A DNA stretch of 64,000 nucleotides from Halictus rubicundus (GCF_050948215.1 NC_135157.1:6634001-6698000); one strand, 5' to 3'. Shown: positions 48,964 through 61,091, counted from the stretch's first letter. The notes: generated by a model from the sequence alone, not told the origin. Numbers and translations are program-made.

Positions 48964-51077
48964 ACACAATCATATCTCGCTATTATATCGATGCTAATCG
49001 AGAAGGCTCGTGCCCATCAATGCCACGAGCATTCCATTGCCGGCCGGAGCCTCGTGATTAAGCGACGTTTTGATATTCAACGCGTTTGAGTTCTCCGTGA
49101 TAAAATCTGTCGGGGCAAAAAATTCTGGTGAACCCGGGGGAGGGGGTTAGGGGGTTAGACGAGGGTGGGTGGCGAATCTGCCGTGGAGGGTCAATGTATT
49201 CCAGCGGGAAGCATGATTAAGAGCCGTTTTAAAACTGGCGCTGTACACGAGTACGCGTCGCTTCCTTTGAGAACGAAACCGGGTCACTCTGATTAATTGA
49301 AGTTTTTGCGAGAACTCGCCTTCTCCGAGGAGGAGGGCCCCGTCCTTTGCTCCCGCTCGTCAAATTAAAATACGGGTAATTAATGCCCCGACGCTTTTTC
49401 GCGCGAGGACAATGATTATAAAATGATATCCTTCCTGGTGGCGCCCGGCTCGGCGTCGATAAAAAATGAAAAGGATTATATGGAATAGGAATGTCACGGT
49501 TTTCCGTGTCGTTCCGTTGCGTATCTCCACGCACCGGTTATGCGTTTTTGCCGGCCCCCCTCTTCGGCGGATCCTCCATTAAAAGGTGCAATCCCCACCT
49601 TAGCAGCTTAGCTTGCATTAAATAAAATAACGAGTCGGTAGCCCCGCGCAAAAAAGAAGACCGGAACTGGAACGGGGGGTACGTCAGTGCTCATTAAAAA
49701 CTATCATGATGTAGGCAAGCTAAAAACGCAGAGGTATTCCCGGGATTCAGGCGTCGCGTCGGTAGACGCCATTTTCTTCTTTTTTTTTGTTTTGCACATA
49801 CTACTCGCCGTAAGACAGCGAAAGCAGAGTTAACGGCCTCCACGTTGTGCGATGATTAAAACGGATTCGGAAAGTACCGAGTGACCGACGATAATCTGGA
49901 AAATTGCTTTCCAACCCCTGCGAAAATTATTCTTTAGAATTTCCAGAGGACGGGGTTCATAACGACTCTGTAATTGCTGCATCGATTTTCGAATTCTTGC
50001 CTTTTGCAGTCGATCGATTATTCTTGTCGAAATTTCCGGTTTTCTGCGAACTCTCTGACATTTTTAACGGATTAGAAAATTGTCTGCGAATCGGTGAGCA
50101 GTATTATAAAAGAAATCTATTTTACCATTAGCGCTTGTTGTAAACGACTCTGGGAGTTTCAGATTTCTTTTCATTCAATTTTCAAAGTTCCGAGAAACTG
50201 ATATTCAGAATAATACAAATAAAAATAGAAACACGGCATAAAACGGTAAAATCCGGAACGTCTGGTACCGAGCTCGAAATTTGTCAAGAAAAATCAGCCG
50301 TTTGAAAGCACAACATCAAATATTATAATCCCCGTAAAGTACGTCTCCGTTTTACGTTCATTAATAGTTCAAAATCCAGGTTTCTCCGTTCCCGCCCGTT
50401 CCATTTGTAATAAACAAATAAATCTGAATCCAGCCAGTCCCGGAGTCGCGATCTTTACATCCGGTTGCGCATCTCGCAACAGCATCAATAATTCTTACAG
50501 CGAACGAAATCGTCATTCTGCCCGCACCGACCGAACAAAATCTTTCTCGTGCCAAAAGGCATCCGACCGGGGTGGTGTTCACCGTCCGACAGTAAAACAC
50601 AGCGAAGTGGCGGCTTTAACTTCGGTCTAACCGTGCAGCAACGAGCGAGCCCATTTCCCGCAGACTGCGGTTTGCAAATTGCATGCTGTTTTCGTGGACT
50701 TACATCGGCGCGCCCCGGAAAATCTCGTTTAATTCGGCAGCGTCGATAGAATCTAACCGCCAGAAATCATCCGGAACGCCGGTTAATTGCGATCCGCCGG
50801 CGACTGTTCGTTATTAAACTCCGGTTCCGGTGAAAAACGGTTCTGGCTCCTTGCGGGGACGAAAAGGAGAGGCTAGTTGGCGCCTCGAGCCTCAATTACG
50901 AGTCTTTTGAAGGTGCGGCGGTGGCGTCGTTGCTGCCGTTAATTGTTATCACGTGTCGCGACGCGCACACGCCCATATAACAACAAGAGAAATCTTCCAG
51001 GTGTAGAAACCTGCGGGATGTACGACGAAAAGCCTACCGTTTACTCTGTACAGCAACGAGAAAGGTACAATGATCTA

Positions 51078-51382
51078 CAGGGTGTCCCAAAAATGTTGTA
51101 CTTCCTTAAGCGAATTCCCTGACATCATTTGAAGAAACTCTTTCCTTTGCGAAAATATTCTCCGCGGCCTTGTTAAGGAGTTATTAACGAAAAACACGGA
51201 CCAATCAGAACGCAATGGTATTGGCTGAGTTAGAATTCGCCTGCTGTATCCGCGTTCTGATTGGTCCTTGATTTTCGTTAATAACTCCTTAAAGCCGCGG
51301 AGAATATTTTGGCAAAGGAAAAAGTTACGAAATGGCGTCAGGAATCATCCCTTTCAAGGAAATACATTTTTGGGACGCTCTG
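51078..51382. mobile_element. Foldback MITE, copy 2
   Basis: 305 bp, the same family as 31117-31407: starts CAGGGTGTCCCAAAAATGTT and is TA-flanked. Its arms carry GCGAAAATATTCTCCGCGGC and its inverse. The short unique centre (CGCCTGCTGTATCCGCG) lies in the opposite orientation relative to copy 1 and is longer by about 25 bp. Confidence 0.88.
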
Positions 51383-51569
51383 TATAATTTGAGAAATTCG
51401 GTCTTGATGCGGTCCCACTCAAATTTAATAATAATATAATATAAATTATTAATATAACCATTTGTGTAATTTTACTATTTACCATTTCGATACAGATGAA
51501 CATTAAATATAACTTAATTGAATCATTGTATTTTTGAAGTACATTTTCGAGGCCCACTTCAGGGTTAAG

Positions 51570-51800
51570 AGGTTATCTTGGTTTCGAGTACCATTTCTTT
51601 ACCAATATTTAGGAACTTTTCTCGGAGGAAGTATTAAACTTTCTGTATTACGATTTTGCACACAGATTTATGGATATTTGAGGTACATACGTTATTTTTT
51701 TCAAGTAAAAACCAAGAAAAATACACGAGTTATATATACAATACTTTTGTAGAGAATGTTTTCAGAAAAATGTGCCAAATGTGATTGTTCAAAATCAGAA
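51570..51800 (+). repeat. Dispersed AT-rich repeat, copy 2
   Basis: Counterpart of 32235-32530, containing GATTTTGCACACAGATTTAT, CAAGTAAAAACCAAGAAAAA and ending AAAATCAGAATATCGCCTT. It directly follows the foldback element that ends at 51382. Confidence 0.6.
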
Positions 51801-52486
51801 TATCGCCTTAATGACGATGCACTTTCGCGAATAGCCTTTTGAACAGCAGTTCTAGTACTTGTTAAAGGAAGAACACAATAAAATAGTTGATAAAGAGAAC
51901 GAAGGATCGAGTGGGAAAGCTTAGGGAAAGTTAAGGAGCGAAAGAGAAAGTGCTAAAAGATTTATAAAAGTAACCGATCGGTGGAAATGCGAGGAGAGTA
52001 GTTGAGATGGAGCGAAACGAAGTTAAAAGGTATGAGGGTATGTACAATCTACTTACAAATTTTTCTACTGTTTGTTCAAATTCCGTAAAAAGTGTAAGGT
52101 CAGATGCAGAAACTAGTCTAGACTCTTTTGAGCGAAAATCTTGGAAAGGAAGCGTCGGGTGCGCTAAAGGATTCGGGCGGTATAAAGGATCATGCACGCC
52201 AGAGAGTAATTAAGAAATTTTCTGGCTGTCTTGCTGAGACCGAAGTGTACGTGGGATTAAAATTCACCTGCCGAATTTGCAGTTTGCTTCGTAAATGGAA
52301 GCCCTTGGAGAGGATCACAAGTTTCCTACGTGGAAATACGCAAGTTCTTCGTACGTTCAAAACTGATGTGAACAAAATGTTGCTTTCGAAGACTTTAACA
52401 GGTTCTATGCAAGAATGAATTTTCTAAAACAATTCTTCAGTAATAAAGGCTACGAATTCCGTTAGATCATCATATAATTCGAGAGC

Positions 52487-52611
52487 TTAACCCTCGAACG
52501 GCATCCTGGGGTCTTTCGTGACCCCAGCAAAATTTTCTGTATACTGCTTTTCGTGTTGCAAGATAATTGAAAATATCAAGTTTCCTTCTGCTGAACGTTT
52601 GGGTTTGTTAA
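52487..52611. mobile_element. TTAA-flanked miniature with hairpin, family C
   Basis: 125 bp between two TTAA sites. Beside the left end a stem CTGGGGTC/GACCCCAG with a 6-nt loop follows TTAACCCTCGAACGG. The right end GAACGTTTGGGTTTGTTAA is a diverged inverse of the left. Confidence 0.55.
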
Positions 52612-53089
52612 CCCTAAACTATATAGTTGGGAATGTCTCAATAAATTTTTATCGAATTTTTAGAAAGATCGCGATGAAAGAGGAAATAGTATACCATTCG
52701 AGGGATAATAATGAAACTGCAGATGATTGTATAAACATTTTTTCCCCCTTGTCCGGTACGAACACATGGATCGAATTTTGCAAGAATTTTTGCGCATAAT
52801 TAAGTTAGCGTGTGCGACGCGCGAGGGAAGTTTGTTCTCGCCAACACCGACATTACGCGTCCGCGTGTTCTTATTTCAATTCGAGCGACTTCCGTTGGAT
52901 AAAAACAGTCTCCCACGAACCGAACATTCAATTACCGCGCGTGTTTTTCGATTTTGGTGTTCGATCTGTTGTAATTGTTCAATTTACAAGCAAGATGAGT
53001 TCTAGCGGAGGCGAGCGTTGTCGAAGAAAATGAAGAAGAGGATACCTCGAGGCTGATAATTGGGACAGGTTGATCGCAAATTAGTGAAT

Positions 53090-53255
53090 AATCATGAGGC
53101 CGAGGCTGGAAGTTGATGTTTGCATGAAATCATAAGGTTGAACACGTGACGGAACCGACGTCTTTAGAAGCTGACGGAAGTTGTACACAGTCCCCGAGTG
53201 CATTAGCGCCGGCGCGAGTGGTCTATCAATATTAATAAGGCAGTAACTGGACAGC
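53090..53255 (+). repeat. Second local duplication, member 1
   Basis: Shares with 54010-54155 an ordered set of similar strings: GAAATCATAAGGTTGAACAC, GCATTAGCGC and GTCTATCAATATTAATAAGG, in the same orientation and about 910 bp apart. Confidence 0.55.
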
Positions 53256-54009
53256 GGAAGTATAGAGATGGTCGATAACCAATTTATTAAAAAAGAAACG
53301 CTTCGGGTCTACCAGAGAGAAGAGGGTTCACAGTTTTATTTTCCTCGAGAGTTACGAGCTCCTTGCGGAATGCAAAACTTTTCGGATGACGACGCTGCAG
53401 TTCTCTTTGCCTCGTCATCCTGTAATGGCATTGTAAATACTTTTATGCAGTTACACCTACGGAGCTGCTAATTATTTCCAATTCTGTATTACGATACGGA
53501 GTGTCTTACACCATGTTCGTTTATCGGTTCACTGACTCGACTGTAAAGTGTATCAGTGACGTTTCTATGAATGCAGATTACTCTACAAGTTTCAGAGGTT
53601 TTATGGCTCTGAAAGGAGCCAATTGCATCTATGCAACTCTTAAACCTCCTCAAATAGTTTGATTGTTAATTCATTTTCAGTATAGAAAAATCTAAAAGAT
53701 GCAAGTATGCATTTCTGAGAAAAGAGGAGAAGCTTAAATGCATTACAACGAAAGCGTACAAGTTCTAAGATATTGTAATTTAATTACCGATTAATCGAAA
53801 TCATTAAGAGAAGAAATAAACGTGTACGTAGCTCCAGTATCCCGTGATCAATGGAAACAATTTTAATTTTCCATACAAATCCGCAACCATGATGGCTACG
53901 TTCCTAACAATTAGTGCAAAAGCGTACTTCAAAAGCACTTCTCCATTGAATTCCGGTGATTCTGCATTATTGTGCAATATTAAGCGCCATTACATCGGTT
54001 GGGGGTGGT

Positions 54010-54155
54010 ATCGGTGTCGAAATTAGAGTTTACACGAAATCACAAAGTGGAGCACACGATTCGGCGGGTACTGTAGGGGCGGGCTGGCAAGACCGCAGTA
54101 CCTTGGCACGTTAATCCTGAGCGCAGTTAGTCCATCAATATTAATAAGATGCTAA
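54010..54155 (+). repeat. Second local duplication, member 2
   Basis: Has GAAATCACAAAGTGGAGCAC and GTCCATCAATATTAATAAGA at the same spacing as 53090-53255. The middle part is more diverged. Confidence 0.55.
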
Positions 54156-55511
54156 CCGTCCGGCAAAGACGCGGAAACGTCCGATCGGTCGGTCAATTTG
54201 CTCGGCAGTTAGGCGAGCTTTTTCGCCGCAACTTTCTCGAACGGTATCGCCGGTTCGCGGTTGGCAGCTCGTCCTCTCGTAAACCCGGAGCCCTGGGATC
54301 GTTCGTGCATTAATGACTGTCACGTCACTCCCGGAATTGTACCCGGGGGAACAACGCCAGAGCCAAGACTTAAAGCGTCGTAACAACAACGCCACGAGAC
54401 CGAACCCCATAAACACCGGCCGACGTAACCGACGATAACTTCGACGAAAAACGTGTCGTGTCGCCTTCGGCGAGCTTCTTACGAGTCTCTGAGAAACCGA
54501 CAGGCTCGCCCCGTTTATCGGCTCCGCTTTCAACCGGTACTTGTTAAAACTGTTCTGGTATCTATCGTCCTACTCGTTCCGTTGTAACGCTCTCGGTACT
54601 TCGATAAGCTTCTTAATTGGATGATTAATTCATTTTGAAACTTCTTTGAGAAGACCGGCTTCTCCTGCCGCAAGTATAGCTTCTAATTATATCATCAGTG
54701 TTTTAATAGCTAATCTTCCCGTGTAATGGCGGAAAAGAGTGTTACGCGGTCACATTTTGCATCAACTTTTATCCGCTCGCAGCCGTGCCGTAAGGACATT
54801 GTTGCGAATCATCCAATTTACATTCTCCCGTTCTTAAGTCCGATAACCGTTACGTACTTTAGCTTGGTAACTACTTTACAGTTGAATTTCTGGGGGAAGT
54901 CTACGTGTTCGCGATCCCTATGCTTTTATGTGCTTTACTTGTCCTGCACAAAATTAGAGAGATTATTTGCACTACTAATCCGAACGAAAGAAGCTGTACA
55001 CATAGCCTGCGGATTTTCTGCAGTTGTAACAAAAATAAAAGCAGGTGAAAGGATTAAAAGAGTTTAAATAAGATTCTTAAAATTTTTCACTCTTTCAAAA
55101 TTCACTTATATAAATTCTATTTCGCATTTCTGGGTGACGCGACACTCGAAGCGTTAAGCGAGATTACTTAATCTTTTCCACGGCGACGGATCGGGAAACG
55201 TTTACTCAACATCCTGCGTGGATAGGCAGCTGCTATAATGGCAGAGACGTCTAACGCGTTAATACAAGTCGAGCAATAATTAATTTCGTCGGACGAACGG
55301 CCGGAGCACGAATGCTCGAGATTTCTCGGCGAGTCGCGTTCCGGGCCAGAATCCGTTCGCGAGATTCACGGGCAGAAAGCCCAAAGGTTCTGTTTCCGAG
55401 CTCGACAAAGTGGTGCATCGCCCGGTACGAAATTAGCTTACGGATTCGCGATAAGCGGCTTACGCTTCGAGCGGGATAATCCTCCCGGCCGGTCTTCGAT
55501 TCTTGATCGTC

Positions 55512-55545
55512 GAGTGAGAGAGTGAGAGAGAGAGAGAGAGAGAGA
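55512..55545. repeat. GA microsatellite
   Basis: GA repeats with one GTGA interruption. Confidence 0.95.
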
Positions 55546-56032
55546 ACAGCCCCCTCGCTTTGAACTTGCGGGCTCGCGCGGGCCCCGCGCCGCGCCGCGT
55601 TCGCCCGGTTTCTGCGCTTCAAAAGTCACCACCAGGAATAACAATCCCGCCATCTTAATCGGGATGGAATTATTATTTCAGGCCAATGACCAACCGAGAG
55701 ACCAGCCAATTCGAAAGCAGTTTCGACTATTCCGGGCGCAGCTGGACGCCCGGCCCGTTCCGTCGATCGCAACAGAGAGCAGATGCGCAGACCGCCGCGC
55801 CGCGGCGAGCTCATAAATTATGGCATCCACGGTGCTTTTTATCAATATACTACGACGTGCACTTTTGATCGCGACCCTGTTGCCGATTCTGCGAATGGAA
55901 CGTTAACATCGAGAACACGCTGCGTTTGAACCCTGCTGGGGTCGTTGTCGGTCGGGTGTTCGATCGTTCATTCGATTAGTCATAAATAGACTGCGGATTT
56001 CAGGCGTTTATGATAGAAAGATGTAGGCGAGT

Positions 56033-56035
<3 letters not shown>

Positions 56036-56082
<47 letters not shown>
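56036..56082. repeat. AT microsatellite
   Basis: About 23 uninterrupted AT units, the longest pure dinucleotide tract in the window and able to extrude a cruciform. Confidence 0.95.
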
Positions 56083-56085
<3 letters not shown>

Positions 56086-56104
56086 CTTCAGTTCAATAAA
56101 ATTA

Positions 56105-56241
56105 TTAACCCTTTCAGTGCTGGACAACGATATATCATCGTTGTTTGCATTGGAGAAAATTGTTTTACTTCAACAAATTATTTATCGGCGATTGTCTCAT
56201 AATTTTTGAAAGTCTGTCGTCCATGGCTAAGGATTTTTTAA
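56105..56241. mobile_element. Possible TTAA-flanked miniature with hairpin, family D
   Basis: Starts TTAACCCTTTCAGTGCTGG followed by the stem ACAACGAT/ATCGTTGT with a 5-nt loop. The right end (CCATGGCTAAGG then TTAA) is only weakly the inverse of the left, so the boundary is uncertain. Confidence 0.4.
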
Positions 56242-56737
56242 TTGATCTTCCAACGGTAATAGCAATTTAAATCTAGTTCTAGTTATTCTAATTATTCCCT
56301 TTGGGATTATTATGTAAAAGAATATGTTTAAGCTTCCTTTTAGTACAGTACAATTATTGAAAAATGGCCTATTATTGTTGGTAGGCTCCCGGTAGATAAA
56401 TTGTTAACTTGTAGATTTTCAGTAACAGTGGAATCTTATCCTACTCTAATATATTCTAATTTATTATAATATTAATATGATCGAATCTTATTCTTAAAAT
56501 TCTTAGAATCTCCTTCGTGTCCGGGCTAATTTGAGAAGCCTAAATCTTTCGCATACATTTATTGCAATAACAATATATGGAATTTCTTGGGTGCTTGTAC
56601 AAAAAAAAAAATAATTCTTTAAATTTCCGTTGCTATTGAACAATTTTTTGGGCTGTAGAAATATTGGTTCATAAATTGGTTACATAACCTCCGGAAGGCA
56701 AGACATTGATGAGACAAGTTAGGCTACACATACTCAC

Positions 56738-56969
56738 CTCTTGCCCCTTAATATCTCTGTACCGAACCCACTTCTTGAGACGCGGTCGCCAATAATCGAG
56801 CAGATACGCTTCTGCATACTCAACACCAAGACCATTCCCGAAACGGCCTTGAGTAGCGGTGGCAGTGATCAAGTGAACTGTATGAAGGTCAATCTCCAAC
56901 CATTCTCGGGCCTCCTGGGTGATCTGATTCTTGGGACACCACGCGCCACCGAGATTCTCGGATTTTAAT
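56738..56969 (-). CDS. Ddr: DDR exon: central discoidin (F5/8 type C) domain
   Basis: This 232-nt exon starts after a TTTCAG acceptor with the last base of a split codon and then 77 codons, ending in phase 0 before a GTGAGT donor. It begins LKSENLGGAWCPKN and includes WLEIDLHTVHLITATATQG, GNGLGVEYAEAYLLDY and WVRYRDIKGQE, the conserved core strands of a DDR discoidin domain. The arginine in TQGR and the glutamate in GVEYA match, from memory of human DDR2, the residues that form a salt bridge in the collagen-binding trench, and both are kept. The cysteine in AWCP is the second domain cysteine and should pair with the VCMR cysteine of the next exon. The preceding exon with the first cysteine is not in the window. 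Confidence 0.95.
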
Positions 56970-58470
56970 CTGAAACAGATGAGAGGCGCATGTAATTCAG
57001 AACTCTAATTAACTTCACATTGGAGTCCTAGATCTGTCAATCAATTTCTGTGCATCTGTATTGCATCAAGAAATTGAATGGTTGAATAATCGAATATTCA
57101 TTTTAGAATCCTTTTGAAACAAAAGGACTTAATAAAATAAATCTTTAGAGGAGATCTGCAGTAGAACTTGCAAGCCAATGCGTACAAAATTATATTTGCA
57201 TTTTGCAGTCTACTTATGAGAGTACAGATGAGCATGTGTGCGTCTTAAGTCTACAACCATCCTGTGATTCAGTTTCATTGAATTGATCACTTCTTACAGT
57301 GAGTGATTAAATCATTGTAGTCACAGAGTTCGTACATTATCATTGATTCATAAGAAAAGTGACATAACTCAAAATATATTTATAAAGAAAATCATAATAA
57401 TAAATATATAAATTCCGGTGTACTTTATAACTAATGTACATGATAATTAACCCACTATCTAAATAACAACAAATTATTTTACACTTCTAAGTTGGTTGTG
57501 TACAACATTTTTTAAATGGCTCTCCTGTAAAATTTCCATTTTTTTACTTATGTCACTTTTCTTATGAATGGACAAATATGAGGTTTAGCATTAATTGGTT
57601 CGTACAAACGAGGTTTTACTGTACTAATAATTCAGTGTGGCTAACTTTTCATTTAAAAATGTAGTGTTTTCGACCACTCGCTGCACATATGTAAATCGTT
57701 TCTATTCCGAAGTTTCTATTTCTAATTTGTTTAATCTCGCAGTAAATAGTTTGCGGAAAGAGATTGAACCAAGCGAAAGAGGGATCATGATTCAAAATAA
57801 GGATCTTTATTATCTATTCTCGGATATCGAGTTGTTCCGATATAAAAGGGTGCTACAGCGTTCCAGCTCGCTTTTCAAGTAAATCTTATCCCAGCATCTC
57901 TCCCCGGAGTAAGTGTTAATGAAATCGTAGCATTCTTAAATCCCGGCGGGAAGAAGGTATAAAAAGGAATTAAACAAGACAGAAGTTTGGGGAGGATCGT
58001 AACTTCGGTAGCGCGCCCCGAAGAATGTTCTCGGTATCGAGGCGAAGAATAATCGGGCGCGGCATTCCTGGGGGCCATTCCATGAACTTTAACGATTCGA
58101 TCTATTCTCGGATCTTTTAGGGATTCGGCTGTTTTTCAATCCAGACCGGCGCGGTACTTTCGGAACGGTAACGAATTAATTAAACCAGCGGGTTATCTGT
58201 ATCGGAGCCCCTCAGCCAGCCCCCCGCCTCCACACGTCTTGTTGATCAAAATTTTTTCAAGTAAATTCCAATATCGTCGCGAATACCGGCCTCGCCGGTA
58301 ACTTTTAATATTTTCATTTTTCCAATAATAAATTTAAGCGCCCTCGAACCCGGCAACTTTTCCAGAAGAACTTGAACCCTTGATCTTGCCTACCGGAACC
58401 GCGATCAAAGACCCCCACCCCCACCCCCGGGGAAAAAAGAAACACGAGTTTTAGTCGTTTAATGAAATTC

Positions 58471-58500
58471 AGAGAGAGGGAGAGAGAGAGGAAGAGAGAG
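58471..58500. repeat. GA microsatellite, interrupted
   Basis: GA repeats with GGG and GGAA interruptions. About 50 bp to its left is a C-run, ACCCCCACCCCCACCCCC. Confidence 0.9.
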
Positions 58501-59527
58501 GATATCGCGGAATAGAGGGCTGTGTAAGTGATACTTCGAAACTTACCAAATCACTTGTGTCACGTGAGCACACTTTGATCGCCACGCGAAGACTGCGGAT
58601 CACGAATGTCTTCATTAAAGTCAAAGAGTCCTGTCGGAACTTTACGACATTACACGAAATTAATAACTTGTTTGTGTTCGTAAGAAGTTGCAGACCTTCG
58701 AGAAGCTACTGAATTTAATTTAAGGGAGGTAATAACTATTTATTATATTTACACAGCTGTGTAAACTTCGGAAACGTATCTGCTCCTTGTGCGAGATAGC
58801 GATCGAACGAATCCTCTTGCAAGGAACGTCATTGAAATATTGTTTCCGCTATATTATTCCGCATATAAATCCAGGTAATTCTCATTTCCAGTTTCGAACA
58901 AGAAAGAAAATATAGAGTGGGGTTACCTAAATATTTCCGTCCCATTGGTTCCACTAGGAGCTTACAATAAATTATCGCTTTAGAATCATGGCAATTGTCG
59001 GTTACAAGAGAAACCGTTGACGTCTGATACTCTCGGTGACAACGATTTATAGAGTCAGTAAATCCAGCGGGAGCATAAACGGAGGTTGATTAAATTTCAC
59101 TTAAGGCTTGGGTTCAGCGATCAACAAAGGGTGTCGCGGTAGCAAACTCTTGACACTTGTGTGCTGCTCGAAACCTGTGATCCGCAAATACGATGCTATT
59201 GATATCACCAAAGTTTTTATAGAATTAACGTAGTTTTATATAGCTCACAATTCAAACGATCCATAACGCTAGGTTCACGGAGCACTAAAAGTGACTATTT
59301 CACATTATTTTATAAAAATAACAAGAATGTGCTGCCCAAATTTTTAGCCATTTTTGTTTTAATAACATGTACCCAAAGAAATAAATTTGTTGAATAATTC
59401 CTCATGGATGTATCTTTGGTATCTTAATAATTGTAAATTCAAAATATTAGAAACGATCGCTATTAGCCATCTCAGTTCCTTGAAATGTGTCTGGCAGATC
59501 TGAAACAGCTTCCCCTCGTTCTCGACA

Positions 59528-59697
59528 TTAACCAGTTAACTGTGTTTGACGAGTATACTCGTCATGAAGAAATGGCAATATTTTGTGTCATGACGAGTAT
59601 ACTCGTCAAAACAGCTACAATTCAAACAGCGGTTAATTTGTGCGACGCAACTTAGGTACACAATTTTTCAAAGAGGTCGCAACAACTAACTGGTTAA
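59528..59697. mobile_element. TTAA-flanked miniature with double palindrome, family E
   Basis: 170 bp with an 11-bp perfect terminal repeat TTAACCAGTTA/TAACTGGTTAA. It contains two copies of the 18-bp perfect palindrome TGACGAGTATACTCGTCA (59547-59564 and 59591-59608). With CATGA on their facing sides these form a 24-bp stem around a 20-nt loop. Confidence 0.7.
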
Positions 59698-60279
59698 AAT
59701 ATAGCGTTTAAATACTTTTTGGATCCAATGCATGATTCGGATCAACCGAGCAATCGTTCATCGGGCCAAAGGTCCGGTCCCATAGGAGCCGTTTTACTAT
59801 ATAACGTCTCCATCAACAACCAAACCTGACACTCGATCCAAAAACGGTTGTCCTATCAGCCTTCAACGCGATCATGGCACGGGAAGCAGCAAGACACCAG
59901 CGAACGCAGCTTTCGCGGAGAAACGTGCGACGTCCGGCTCGCAGAATCCAATTTCGCAACTCTTAATCCCGTTTCCTTGTCCCCGGCGCGGCGGGGCCGG
60001 GAACTAATTTCAATCGTCATTAAAAAACAAACAGCCGACGGCCGGGCGCGTCGGGGCTCATTTAAAATTAAAAACGAGTGGAATAATCATAACAGCTTAA
60101 AATCTTCGCACCCTCGCGAAACTTCTTCGCCCCGTGGGACTAGCCGACGGAACCTGGTCTTCGGACACTCTCGTCGTTCCCCTCGCTCGTCATCGTTGCA
60201 AATAGAGCAGGTCCCCTCGATTGAAAACGAACGAAAAAGAGAAAAGAAGCGTCGCGCTCACACCGTCATAAATTACTCG

Positions 60280-60312
60280 AGAAAGAGAGAGAGAGAGAGA
60301 GAGGGAGAGAGA
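60280..60312. repeat. GA microsatellite
   Basis: GA repeats with one GGG interruption. Confidence 0.95.
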
Positions 60313-61091
60313 TGATAGGCGGCTACGGGGATGGTAATGTAAACGACAAGCAACCGAATAACCGGGTATTACCTTGTCGAGAGGCGATACACGGGAACGA
60401 GAAACGAAGTCCAGAAACCCTCTTCTGGGGGGCTGGAATGGTAAGCGGAGACCGGCGTCCCGGGTTTACAGGTGATGCCGATCGAAGGTGTGCAACCCGG
60501 CCATTTAATATGTCCAGGTTGTAAGCCGGGGCATCGGCCGTTGCCGTGCTTCGGTTTTAATCTTTGGGGGGTCGAAAGCAAGGCGCGGAGAGAGCCCGGA
60601 CCCGAGTCGGCATGAATAAAACATGAGGCGCGAAGCGCCTTCCCTAATTGCGTGGACCGTTTAAATGCTTGGCTAAGAGAGAAGCTTCTCGTCGCCGTAA
60701 CGTCACGACTATACCTATATACGTGTTGGTATATCTTTTAGAAGGTGCGAGGGCTGAATAGCGCGGAAACCGGGCGAACGGGGTGGGACCTTCAGCGTCT
60801 TCAAGGTTTAAGCGGCCGGGGACTCGGAGTTTGTTTTAGCGTCGTGCATTATTCTTCATTACCCGAATATTTCGAGGCGTGCCTTAACAACGTGTACCCC
60901 GGGGAATATTTGCGCTATCGTTAATTGTTGCCCCGGGCGGCGGTGGGGGTGGGGCGATGTCGCGACCCGAACCCGTTCGCGATTACGATACGGATAATTC
61001 AATTTTTCCAATTAGAGTACCGAGGACCGCAAGAAAGGGGCGGCTCTCCAATCTTCGCGTGATTTTCAAGATGGAATTATGTCACGGAAGG

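Larger units (their letters stand above)
38539..56737 (-). other. DDR intron (18.2 kb)
   Basis: This intron splits the discoidin domain coding sequence. It holds TTAA-flanked miniatures (39208-39413, 41146-41283, 52487-52611, 56105-56241), a pair of diverged duplicated segments around 40.8-41.7 kb, and a second pair around 53.1-54.2 kb. It also has a foldback element (51078-51382), a dispersed repeat copy (51570-51800) and several GA/CT/AT microsatellites. GC-rich islands at 47050-47900 and 54150-54550 have open frames without domains. Confidence 0.8.
3241..56969 (-). other. Ddr: Discoidin domain receptor (DDR) locus, internal part
   Basis: Single-pass receptor tyrosine kinase of the DDR family, which in animals binds collagen through an N-terminal discoidin (F5/8 type C) domain followed by a discoidin-like domain. 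Five minus-strand exons are visible. Their GT-AG sites and phases (232, 148, 308, 208 and 340 nt) fit together without a frame break, covering about 412 codons. Introns are 18.2, 1.15, 16.6 and 16.6 kb. The first discoidin exon with the signal peptide must lie beyond base 64000; the rest of the juxtamembrane region and the kinase must lie before base 1. No promoter or polyadenylation site of the gene is in view. The family call rests on several diagnostic strings (TQGRFGNGLGVEYA, VCMRVELYGC, GLGQLTDGKTG, FSDRWIMISEVTF), so confidence is high. No other gene is evident within the introns. Confidence 0.95.
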
